Shown: piece by piece, positions 27,242 to 35,637 of the stretch
Layout: each line of letters starts with the position of its first letter
Numbering within the stretch: the stretch's first letter is position 1
Assembly: GCA_010906965.1 (NCBI GenBank)
Contig: JAAFHB010000007.1
Location: forward strand, 1 to 53,910
From: Mariniphaga sp.
Lineage (GTDB): Bacteria; Bacteroidota; Bacteroidia; Bacteroidales; Prolixibacteraceae
Reading direction: 5' to 3'
Length of the DNA stretch: 53,910 nucleotides
Program-made: the position numbers and the translations under genes
Notes under the pieces: generated by a model
The model's database searches: none
What the model saw: the letters and a program-made list of their open reading frames with translations, nothing else
What the model was told of the DNA's origin: nothing

Positions 27242-28936
27242 TTATTTTACCGGAGTAAGCTTTCCATGCAATACAAAAGGTTTTTTAGCTTCAGGATTAA
27301 CAATTACTTTAAAAATATATTCAGCACCTGTTTCGAAGAGTTTACCGCATGTGAGTTCAATCGTTGTTTTTTCGTAGGGTTTAAGAATAGGAATGATGCC
27401 AGACGCAACATCTGTTTCATTATGATTTTTAAGGTAGGTTACTTTCAATTTCGCTTTTTTTGAGGTCACCTGACCAAAGTTCTGAACTTCAAGTTTAAGA
27501 TTGAAACCATTGTCATTAGCAGTTATTACGGGCAAAAGGGTTGAAAGGATGGGTTCGATAAACTCAACTCCCGGAAGGCGGGCATACCCGAAAAGAAGTT
27601 TTCCGGCACTAGTTTTACCAAGCATTTTCGCTGCGAATTCGTCATCCGGAAAATTGTTCCCTGCGGCATCGAAAGTCACGATTAAATCATTTCCCGATTT
27701 TTCTACGTTAAGCACCTTACCACCTTTGCCGAAATTTACAGCTTCAGGCTCTCCAAATTGCATCGAATTGATATCTATGTCGGTTTGCGGATTAAAATCT
27801 GGCTCAGCAGTAATTTTAACTCGGATCGTTTTAGTTTCGGAAGTGATTGGCCTCTTATCCAGAATAGTTAGCAAACGACCCACAGTAAGCGGAATGCCAA
27901 TATTTTTTGAGCTGTGTATATCACTGGCCTTATCGAATTTCTTCTCCACATCAATTACCGCAAAATTGCCTTGTGTTGCGCGGCCATAGTTGTCCTGAAA
28001 GATTTTTAACCGTTCATATTTCCACCAACCCTCTACAGTTCCGTCCTGATGTACAGAAACACCAGGCAAGTAAGCTTCACCTGACTCTATTTTCCAGTTT
28101 ACACCGTCCTTTGAGCGCATATAAACAGCGATGCGTCCCAGCCAGTCGTTTACAATGAGGTTGTATTGCACATTATCGCGCCAAACCACCGGGTCTTCAA
28201 AATTACCTGGCCTTTGCGGATAGGCCCGTAATGGAATAATTTTATTTTCATCTCCCAATCGCGTTCCGGTAACCTGGTTATAAGGTGACAGCCCTGTTTT
28301 GCTAAACCACTGACCACCTCCGCGGCAGATCATTAAATACGAGCCATCTTCGCGTTTGGCAAAGGTAAAGTTTGAATCACCTTCGATTAAATGGCGGTCG
28401 CGGTTCAGAAATTCGAACTGACCATACGTCCAGGGCCCGTTACAGCTATTGGCAATGTAATAACCGCCAATAACGTAAAGCACATATCTTCCATCCTTAA
28501 GTTTGAAAATTTCAGGATTATGACCTTTTCCAATGGTGTCCTTAAAGATGAATGGCCCGAACGAATTGTCAGAGACAGCATGAAAAACAATAGAATTGGG
28601 CCATTCGTTATGCCCTTTGGCTGAACTTTCAAGCCATCCGCAAACATAGAAATGGTATTTTCCATCCTCTCCCAATTTAATATTGCCGCCCCAGAAAGAC
28701 CAATTTCTGTTCTCAATCCCATTATCAGTATATCGGGGTAAAACATTATCTGCACCCCAGGTATCACTGGTTAGCTCACCAATATTGGGCATTGGCTGAA
28801 ACCGATCCATAAACCGTCCTCCGTAAACAAGATTGCTCCATTCTGCCGGACGCGGACGGTCTGTTGTTTGGGCATTAGTTACAACAATCGAGAAGAAGGT
28901 AATGCATAGCGTAAAAATCAAATGATTTAATTTCAT
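27242..28936 (-). CDS. Five-bladed-propeller glycosidase-like protein with C-terminal Ig-like domain
   Basis: 564 residues with a signal peptide (1-22). Residues about 25-370 have repeated propeller strands: WSFWGGNIKLGEDGKYHFYV, HAVSDNSFGPF, KGHNPEIFKLKDGRYVLYV, GDSNFTFAKREDGSYLMICR and FEDPVVWRDNVQYNLIVND. These resemble GH43/GH32/GH117-clan enzymes; acidic residues in HNPEIF and FEDPVVW are candidates for catalysis. The C-terminal third is beta-rich, ending in a CARDB/Ig-like domain (LLPVITANDNGFNLKLEVQN). It belongs to a conserved family of unknown substrate that I know from Bacteroidota PULs, and it differs from both propeller families at 13970, 35638, 42309 and 43435. I cannot name a substrate. 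Confidence 0.6.
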   Translation of the reverse strand: MKLNHLIFTLCITFFSIVVTNAQTTDRPRPAEWSNLVYGGRFMDRFQPMPNIGELTSDTWGADNVLPRYTDNGIENRNWSFWGGNIKLGEDGKYHFYVCGWLESSAKGHNEWPNSIVFHAVSDNSFGPFIFKDTIGKGHNPEIFKLKDGRYVLYVIGGYYIANSCNGPWTYGQFEFLNRDRHLIEGDSNFTFAKREDGSYLMICRGGGQWFSKTGLSPYNQVTGTRLGDENKIIPLRAYPQRPGNFEDPVVWRDNVQYNLIVNDWLGRIAVYMRSKDGVNWKIESGEAYLPGVSVHQDGTVEGWWKYERLKIFQDNYGRATQGNFAVIDVEKKFDKASDIHSSKNIGIPLTVGRLLTILDKRPITSETKTIRVKITAEPDFNPQTDIDINSMQFGEPEAVNFGKGGKVLNVEKSGNDLIVTFDAAGNNFPDDEFAAKMLGKTSAGKLLFGYARLPGVEFIEPILSTLLPVITANDNGFNLKLEVQNFGQVTSKKAKLKVTYLKNHNETDVASGIIPILKPYEKTTIELTCGKLFETGAEYIFKVIVNPEAKKPFVLHGKLTPVK

Positions 28937-28983
28937 ACGTAATTATTTTAGTTAAATGTTTATAAATCAAATTCATTAACAAA

Positions 28984-30474
28984 TTATCTGCTTATTTTAA
29001 TGACAACAGCCTCTTTTGTTGCCAATGTTGTTCTTAGATTCTGAGGAATTGTAATTTTAATTCCGCCATCCACACTTTTGCTGCGTAATTTTTGTTTCGA
29101 TTCCAGGAGGTTGGCCTTAAGCTTTCCTGACAACTTCGTTTTTACAATAATTTCAGAGGGCAATTCTTTTTCATCTTTTGAAGGCATATAAATCGCGTAA
29201 ATGGTGTTATCGCCTTTTTCAGTATAGGCTACTTTCCCATCAAGGAATGGTACTACGGGATTCGTTTCGTAAATAGCTTCTCCATTAATTTGCAGCCATT
29301 TACCAAGCAATTCAAGATTCTCAATTACTTTAGGCTCGAAGTCCCCTTTTCCGTTTGGACCAACACCCAGCAGGAGGTTGCCGCCTTTGGCAACAATGTT
29401 TACCAGCAAATGCACCAGCTCTTTCGATGATTTGTAATTGTCATTTTTAACCCAGCCCCATGCACCACCCATAGTGATACAGCTTTCCCATGGAACAGTT
29501 AATGCCTTTTCGGGTGTTTTTTGCTCAGGAGTTAAATAATTTTCATATTCGCCTTCTACCCAACGGTCAACAACAAGCATACCGGGTTGTTTTGCGCGTG
29601 CCCTTTCCGAAATTAATTTCATATTGATATCCATATCGTGCGGATAGGTGCAGAATTCCGCAACTTTTGGGGTAATTGCTGATTTTGGCATCACCCAGCA
29701 TCCATCCAGCCAAAGGATATCAACTTTACCGTATTCGGTTGTCAATTCATTTAACTGATTTTGTGTGTATTCAACAAATTTTTTCCATCGTTCAGGATGT
29801 TTGGTAATATCATAGTTTGGATTTCTGTCTTTCGGTGGATAATAAGGCCACCAGAAATTAGGTGATGTCCAGTCGGGTTTTGAAAAATAGATCCCGGTAG
29901 CCAATCCTTCTTTACGGGTGGCATCGAGTACTTCCTTTAACACATTCGCTTTTGGATTGGCGGAGAAGGGACAAGCTTTATCCGTTACCTTGAAATCGGT
30001 GTATTTGGTGTCATACAAACAAAATCCATCATGGTGCTTTGACGAATAAATCATATATTTAGCACCAGAGCCTTTAAACATCGTAGCCCACTTTTCGGGA
30101 TCGAAGTTTACCGGGTTAAATTTTGTTTTAGTATTTCGATAGTCGTTGCAGAACTTGTATTAGTCGTCATAACCGTCGCGGGTAATCCAATCTTCCGGAC
30201 ACAATGCCCACGATTCAATAATTCCGAGTTCGGAATACAATCCCATGTGGATCAGCAATCCGAACTTGTAACCTTGCCATTTTTTAAGGTTCTCCATTAC
30301 TTTCGGGTCTTTCGGCCAGACGTAAGTATCGGTTTCTGACAAATTTTGCGTTAATGCCACTGCTGCCGGATCATCTTTTGAAACCGCAGGTGTGTTATTA
30401 TCATTTTGGGCAATCACCTTGCCAGCCATACTTACCAGACTGAACAGAATGACTAAAATCAATTTACGTTTCAT
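28984..30474 (-). pseudogene. GH29 alpha-L-fucosidase interrupted by one in-frame TAA
   Basis: The reading frame runs from the ATG at 30474 (signal peptide MKRKLILVILFSLVSMAGKV) to 28984 with one stop, TAA at 30160-30162 (codon 105). Translation continues in the same frame on both sides: CPEDWITRDGYDD, stop, YKFCNDYRNTKTKFNPVNFD. GH29 family members usually have Tyr-Tyr at this place, so a TAC to TAA change explains it. The remainder is intact, with YSSKHHDGFCLYD, nucleophile Asp in VDILWLDGCW (about residue 257 of the joined protein), and GGNLLLGVGPNG. The upstream piece alone carries no active site. Either a recent loss of function or a base-call error. Confidence 0.85.
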
Positions 30475-30578
30475 AATAAATAGTTTAAAGTTGTTACCAA
30501 AGAGTAGAGATTTGTAATGAACTTTAATTATTACAGGAATTACATCTTTTGTAGTTTTTGAATTTAAGACACTGTTTT

Positions 30579-30600
30579 GTTTAACTCTTAACGGTTAAAC
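30579..30600. repeat. Short inverted repeat before the GH95-like gene end
   Basis: GTTTAAC (30579-30585) and GTTAAAC (30594-30600) form a 7-base inverted repeat with an 8-base spacer, the last base touching the GH95-like stop codon. No T-run follows on the minus strand, so it is not a good terminator. The remaining 125-base gap to the GH29 pseudogene is AT-rich and holds nothing else that I can see. Confidence 0.25.
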
Positions 30601-33086
30601 TATTCTTGATTTATAAGAACAGTTTCCCCTTTTTGGGTTGAAATGGTTACCTGATTTTCGCTGACCCTTTTTGTTCCCGCGGCACTTTTAATGGTGGCAC
30701 CTCCAGACCAGGGCAAAATGATTTTCAGTGGGTTCCCGACTTCGCTAAAAATTTTAATTTGCTCCGTTTTCCCGTTTTTTAGTGAGGCACTAACCAGAAA
30801 TGCCCCCACAGCCCGGAGGTTTTGAAATTCAGCATCCTTTGCCTTTGGCCAGTTCGGGAAAAGTCGGATCGTTCCATTGTAGCTTTGCATCAAACATTCG
30901 TTAACCACCACAGGAAGTCCGAAATTCTCGAACCAGATGCCCATTTTATCCATAAAACCATAAGGAGTTGTATCGCTGTAACGGCCATGAACCTGCATCA
31001 CTCGATCAGATGTTGTACCGTTGGGAAGTAGGGAATAATTAACCTGCCGTTTAAAGCGCTCCAGATCTAACATTCCAATTCGGGCTGCCTGAAGATTGAT
31101 AAATACCAGGTCGTTACCGCCTTCATTTTGCTGATTAAGGAAGGTGCTTTTCAACAATTGCATGGTTTCCGGGTCGGAATGCAAACCATGATCTTCACCC
31201 GGGAATACAGTAAACAACGAATTCGGCACATTGTAAACCACCTGATCGTGTTCTTCAGGAACCGAAACCAATACCTTTCCATGGTTTTTGGAAACTGCGG
31301 TAGGATAATCGGGGAAACGGGATAAAATCAGTTTCACATTATCCAGCAAAACTTTCTCTGATTTTTCGATCTTCAATACTTTGGTGGTTTCAAGATAAGC
31401 TTTGAAAAGGAATTTAGTCAGCGAAAGATCAACGTTGCAATCGTAATTGTATTTGAAGCCTGGCCGCAAACCGTACAATTCGGGTGGAACTGTTGGAAAA
31501 ATATGAAATTTATCGTCTTTCCATTGTGTACCGCTTGCCTCGGGCCGTTTCATATAAGCAACGAGGAATTCGACTGCCAGTTTCATCGGTTCAAAAGCAC
31601 GGTTTTTAAGGAATTCCACATCACCCGAATACAAATAATGCCACCACAAGCCCTGTACAGCCCAGGGAGTTTCGGCAATTTCCCATCCCCAGGTTGGGAC
31701 CGGATATGCATTGATCGTCATGTCAACCGGATAGGCACTGTGCGGGAAATAGGCGCCCGGCAATTCATAATAGTTTTTTGCCCAGCTTTTACTCACCGGC
31801 ACCAACTTCTCGATAAGGTTCACATATGGCAGGTTTTTCTCCAGGTGATTACTCGAAAATGTTGCCCAGAAAGGCTGTTGGGTGTTGTAATTCATATGGT
31901 AATCGCCATGCCAGGCTGTGCCAATGTTGTTGTAGCTCCAGTTGGCAAAAAGTCCGGGAGTTGTTGCCCCGTCTTTGGTGGCGCAATTCAGGAAATAAAG
32001 GTTCTGATACCACATTCGTTCCAGAAACTGATCAGCAAGTTTTATACCCGATTTGCTCCAGTATTCTTTCCAAATTTGTTCTCCTTTACCGAGGGAAACA
32101 AGCAATTCTTCAGACCGTGGAGTGGCAATCACGGGTAAATCTTTTTCCACTTCGGTATTCAAGCCTTCCCGAAGCGAAATACAACCCACAAAACCTTTTT
32201 TCTTCACAATGCCGGCTTCCATGGATGCCATTTCCTGTTGATTACCGTCCCAGTTGATTCTCGATTTCTTCTCCAATATGCAGTTCACCAAAGCAGTTAA
32301 ACGAAAAGCTTTATCTTTTGGATGACCATTTACCGCATCGTATTTATCAGGTTCGGTATAAGGTAAAGTTTGCCGGAAGGCAATCTTTCCTTTTCCCAGG
32401 TTTTCTTCAAGCTGTGTCTTCGGAAATTCCTTAGGAGTGGATGGATCGGATATCACCCGGATACGGTCGAAAATATTTTCGCACGGATTGCCTTGCGAAT
32501 CGACCAGCCTGAACCAAAGTTGATCGTTAGTCATATCGGTAAATACCTGCAATTTGATTTTTTTCTGATTTTTGGTGAGTAAATATACTTCACATAATCC
32601 GTTGGAAATATCGAGCCGGTGACCGATCATTTCCGCATTCCGGCGGTCAAAACCTAACAATACCGAACCACATGGGAACGGTCGTGGATAAGGTTTTCCA
32701 TAATTTTCGGCGGTCATCCGGCTATATTCGGCATACCATGGATCATCGGTCAGCAGTTTCAGCGTATCCGGAAGAGCTTTTACCTTGTTGAACACTTCAT
32801 TAAAAGTGCCGATCTTCTCCTTGTTATTTTCGGCAATCCGGATATCCCAAACATTGTTGTGACCAAAATAGAAAACCACAGCATCGGGCCGGGTGGTTAC
32901 CACAACCCCCATGGCTCCGTTGCCCAGCAAAGCACCTTCAAAAAAATCAGGCGCAGGACGATTGTAGGTGAGCGGATGAAGTTTGGCCTGTTCATAGGAG
33001 CTGAATGAACCTTGAGCTTCAAGATTATTTCTACCAAATACCAGAAGGACAAATGGCAATAGAAATAGAAGGTTCTTTTTAATCAT
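30600..33086 (-). CDS. GH95-like (alpha/alpha)6 glycosidase
   Basis: 828 residues with a signal peptide (1-24). The N-terminal beta domain starts with a GH95/GH65-N-type pattern, PAPDFFEGALLGNGAMGVVV. The barrel region has TAWHGDYHMNYNTQQPFWAT in the place of the GH95 [11 protein letters not shown] block and ends with CLMQSYNGTIRLFPNWPK, the equivalent of the GH95 substrate-binding end. It is clearly more distant from classical GH95 than the protein at 11784-13973: the Asn-x-Asn pair is only partly kept (His-Gly-Asp-Tyr-His-Met-Asn). It is best read as a divergent relative whose sugar may be L-fucose, L-galactose or another. A 146-base gap with no recognisable feature separates it from GH29 upstream. 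Confidence 0.65.
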   Translation of the reverse strand: MIKKNLLFLLPFVLLVFGRNNLEAQGSFSSYEQAKLHPLTYNRPAPDFFEGALLGNGAMGVVVTTRPDAVVFYFGHNNVWDIRIAENNKEKIGTFNEVFNKVKALPDTLKLLTDDPWYAEYSRMTAENYGKPYPRPFPCGSVLLGFDRRNAEMIGHRLDISNGLCEVYLLTKNQKKIKLQVFTDMTNDQLWFRLVDSQGNPCENIFDRIRVISDPSTPKEFPKTQLEENLGKGKIAFRQTLPYTEPDKYDAVNGHPKDKAFRLTALVNCILEKKSRINWDGNQQEMASMEAGIVKKKGFVGCISLREGLNTEVEKDLPVIATPRSEELLVSLGKGEQIWKEYWSKSGIKLADQFLERMWYQNLYFLNCATKDGATTPGLFANWSYNNIGTAWHGDYHMNYNTQQPFWATFSSNHLEKNLPYVNLIEKLVPVSKSWAKNYYELPGAYFPHSAYPVDMTINAYPVPTWGWEIAETPWAVQGLWWHYLYSGDVEFLKNRAFEPMKLAVEFLVAYMKRPEASGTQWKDDKFHIFPTVPPELYGLRPGFKYNYDCNVDLSLTKFLFKAYLETTKVLKIEKSEKVLLDNVKLILSRFPDYPTAVSKNHGKVLVSVPEEHDQVVYNVPNSLFTVFPGEDHGLHSDPETMQLLKSTFLNQQNEGGNDLVFINLQAARIGMLDLERFKRQVNYSLLPNGTTSDRVMQVHGRYSDTTPYGFMDKMGIWFENFGLPVVVNECLMQSYNGTIRLFPNWPKAKDAEFQNLRAVGAFLVSASLKNGKTEQIKIFSEVGNPLKIILPWSGGATIKSAAGTKRVSENQVTISTQKGETVLINQE

Positions 33087-33232
33087 CAGATTATTCGTTT
33101 TTTAATCGTTCTTATCCCGAATGATGGGTTAAATTTTTTCTCTTAAATAGCTAATATCGCTGCTATAAAGGTAGTATATCCATAGATTATGAGCTACATG
33201 ACCGTCAGGATAAGGAATCAAATATTTTAGTT

Positions 33233-35017
33233 TTAATTGATCGGATAAATATGGACAGATTCAAGGCTGGATGTTTCAGGATCGCCTTCCACCAGCGAAA
33301 CTTTGAGAATATGTTTTCCTGCTTTTTTAAATTCCAGAATTCCCATCGGGTAATCGCGGTACTTTTCGGTTGCTGCCTGTTGGTTTTGCACCACAATACC
33401 CTCGTCAGTGGAGATATTCCAGACCAGTTTGCCTTTCCCTTTATAACAAAGATCCAGATAATAGTATCCAGGTATTAATACATCCAGCGTCCATCTGGCC
33501 GAACTTCCTTCTGTCCACTTGCTGATCTGCGTCACGTGTTTCCATTCACCAAACTTCTCCATCCAACTAACTGATTTGGTTTCGGCTCCTTTGACCTCAG
33601 CAAAAACAGTGAGCAAACGAGTTTTTGTATTGGGAGACAGACCGTGTATCGGATCGACATCTTCAGGGCTCGGTGCGCTTTTAAATGTCAGCTCAATAAC
33701 CGATGCCGGCGTATCACCCGGCTGATAAGGAACCCTTAAAATCGTCCAGCCTTGTTCCTGCTCAAATGAGATTTTTTCAGCCTTTCCTCCTTTTAGCAAA
33801 CGGGCTGATAGAATTTCTTTTTTCAAACCCGGCAGGTACAATTTTCCATCCTGAGGCCACTCAAAAACAGACAGAAACATCGATTTGTCTTTCGTGGTAA
33901 TATCTCCCCATGGCATAGCATGTCCCCACGGAGAAGCCCCGGCGGCATAAACAACCTGCGGGTATTTCTGAATCCATTTTCCGGCATCGCGAAGAAACTG
34001 CGCCCCAATTCCGGGAATCTGTCCCTGACCGTTCGGACCCACATTAAACAAGTAAGTTCCGCCACGTGCCACTGTCGAAACCAAACGGTTCAGAATCTCC
34101 TTCGGACTCTTGAAATTATTATCGTACCAGGCATACGACCACGAATCGTTGTTGGTGTCGCAGGTTTCCCATAATCCGGGAATATTTGTCGGAGGGACTT
34201 CCATATCGCCTTTGCTGGCATAATCGCCCATCCCATGACCAACACGGCTGCACAACATGGCATTGGGCTGTAATTCGCGAACCACTTTTACCAGTTCTAC
34301 CACCAACTCCTTTTTCATGTTGCCGGGGGTATCGAACCAGACAAAATCAATCGGGCCGTAATTGCTGCAAATTTCTTTCACCTGCGGAAGACATTTCCGA
34401 TAGAAGTAATCGTCGAAACTTGCAGGAGTTCCATTGGCATTGTCTTTTGGTCCGCCCGACCCTCCGGGGGCAGTCCAATCCTGATTGTGAGAATAATAAA
34501 AACCGAATCCCAATCCCAGTTCACGACAGGCGGCTGACAATTCTTTCATCGGATCACGCGCAAAGGGCGTGGCATCAACAATATTGAACGAATCGGCTTT
34601 GGAATCAAACATCGCAAAGCCTTCGTGATGCTTGCTGGTGATGATGATGTATTTCATTCCGGCATCTTTGGCCAGTTGGGCAATGGCTTTGGCGTCAAAT
34701 TTAACGGGATTGAAGGTTTTGGCAGTTTCTTTGTATTCAGCCACCGGAATACCAGCCATATTTGAATTCATGATCCATTCGCCGATACCGTAATACGTTT
34801 TCCCATTCCATTTACCACCCAAATTGGAAAATAGCCCCCAGTGGATAAACATTCCAAAATTCCCTTCATCAAAGAGTTTTCCACGCCCGGCTTTTAAGGC
34901 ATCAACCGACACTTTTGTATCGCCCCACATTTCGTTCATTTCCTTGTTTTGAGAGAAGGCAGAAACAACGGTAATTACCAAAAGGACAGATAGAATGGTG
35001 ATTTTTCTGATGTTCAT
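33233..35017 (-). CDS. GH29 alpha-L-fucosidase with extra C-terminal sandwich domain
   Basis: 594 residues with a signal peptide (1-22). Family motifs: NFGMFIHWGLFSNLGGKW (53-70), SKHHEGFAMF (128-137) and nucleophile Asp229 in DFVWFDTPG. GGTYLFNVGPNG and the following sandwich are typical. In the second motif the usual Asp of KHHDGF is Glu. Residues about 470-594 form an additional beta-sandwich (GYYYLDLCYKGKGKLVWNI, then AGKHILKVSLVEGD) found at the end of many Bacteroidota GH29 proteins and probably carbohydrate-binding. It starts a gene group: a terminator (35174-35209) and a pseudogene lie upstream, so a promoter is expected in 35018-35170. Confidence 0.9.
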   Translation of the reverse strand: MNIRKITILSVLLVITVVSAFSQNKEMNEMWGDTKVSVDALKAGRGKLFDEGNFGMFIHWGLFSNLGGKWNGKTYYGIGEWIMNSNMAGIPVAEYKETAKTFNPVKFDAKAIAQLAKDAGMKYIIITSKHHEGFAMFDSKADSFNIVDATPFARDPMKELSAACRELGLGFGFYYSHNQDWTAPGGSGGPKDNANGTPASFDDYFYRKCLPQVKEICSNYGPIDFVWFDTPGNMKKELVVELVKVVRELQPNAMLCSRVGHGMGDYASKGDMEVPPTNIPGLWETCDTNNDSWSYAWYDNNFKSPKEILNRLVSTVARGGTYLFNVGPNGQGQIPGIGAQFLRDAGKWIQKYPQVVYAAGASPWGHAMPWGDITTKDKSMFLSVFEWPQDGKLYLPGLKKEILSARLLKGGKAEKISFEQEQGWTILRVPYQPGDTPASVIELTFKSAPSPEDVDPIHGLSPNTKTRLLTVFAEVKGAETKSVSWMEKFGEWKHVTQISKWTEGSSARWTLDVLIPGYYYLDLCYKGKGKLVWNISTDEGIVVQNQQAATEKYRDYPMGILEFKKAGKHILKVSLVEGDPETSSLESVHIYPIN

Positions 35018-35173
35018 TTTCTTATAGGTTTAATTAAAATATCAAACTTCAAAAATTAATTGGTTAAGCCAGGTAAAGAGTTGTCCAAATTAGTGAATTT
35101 GTTAAACGTAGGATTGAACATTTCAGTCATATTTTTGCAGTATTGCGGTATTTGCATCATCGAATCACACAGA

Positions 35174-35209
35174 AAAATGCCCCTTCGCCCGAAATACGGA
35201 TAAAGGGGC
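35174..35209 (-). terminator. Hairpin terminator after the UroD remnant
   Basis: GCCCCTT (35179-35185) pairs with AAGGGGC (35203-35209), followed on the minus strand by ATTTTTC. It lies about 80 bases after the end of the UroD remnant, so it probably terminated that gene. It separates the right part of the locus (SusCD to the two-propeller gene) from the left part. Bases 35018-35170 are AT-rich, non-coding, and are the likely promoter region for GH29. Confidence 0.6.
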
Positions 35210-35290
35210 TAAACTATGCTACAATCGACCAACTATTTTTTTGAAATTTTCAGTGATTTTGTTAAATATTACCTCTCAAAAAAAAATTGA

Positions 35291-35609
35291 TCAGAGATTG
35301 TATTTACCATGCTTCTTGCATAATTCGATAAACTTCAGTACCCGTTCAGGCGAAACATCAGCTTGCAGTATATGCGTCGAGTAAGTCGGCCACGGCTCCA
35401 TCGCAATGGAGGATCGGAATGATGTCGGGTTTTGCTTCTTTGAAGCGGTCGATCATTCGTTTATAATGAGGTTTCAATTGTTCGCGAAATGTTTCGGGAG
35501 GAATGATCAGGCTGACCTGTGTTCCGAAATCGTCGCCAAACCAGATGGCATCCACCCCTTTTTCAATCAGCCGCAGACCAATTTGTGTCTGGTATTCAGC
35601 GCGTAATTG
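35291..35609 (-). pseudogene. Degraded UroD-family gene remnant
   Basis: The open piece reads EYQTQIGLRLIEKGVDAIWF, then a UroD-type GDDFGTQVSLIIPPETFREQ stretch, and PILHCDGAVADLLDAY. It then shifts frame and jumps to the natural end of such proteins, SPERVLKFIELCKKHGKYNL, stopping at 35291-35293. The N-terminal half and a central block are missing; a TAA stands just before the first recognisable codon. Deletion and frameshift, not sequencing error, explain this. It is a second UroD member beside the frameshifted gene at 21898-23060, although the HCDG motif lacks the Cys seen there. The whole 35018-35637 gap contains only this, the terminator and AT-rich DNA. Confidence 0.75.
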
Positions 35610-35637
35610 TTAATGTCTTTCTCATGATAACTACAGA

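Noticed and set aside
33087..33232. Gap between GH95-like and GH29 genes inspected for another remnant or terminator
   Set aside because: Only AT-rich DNA with no convincing hairpin, repeat or coding fragment.
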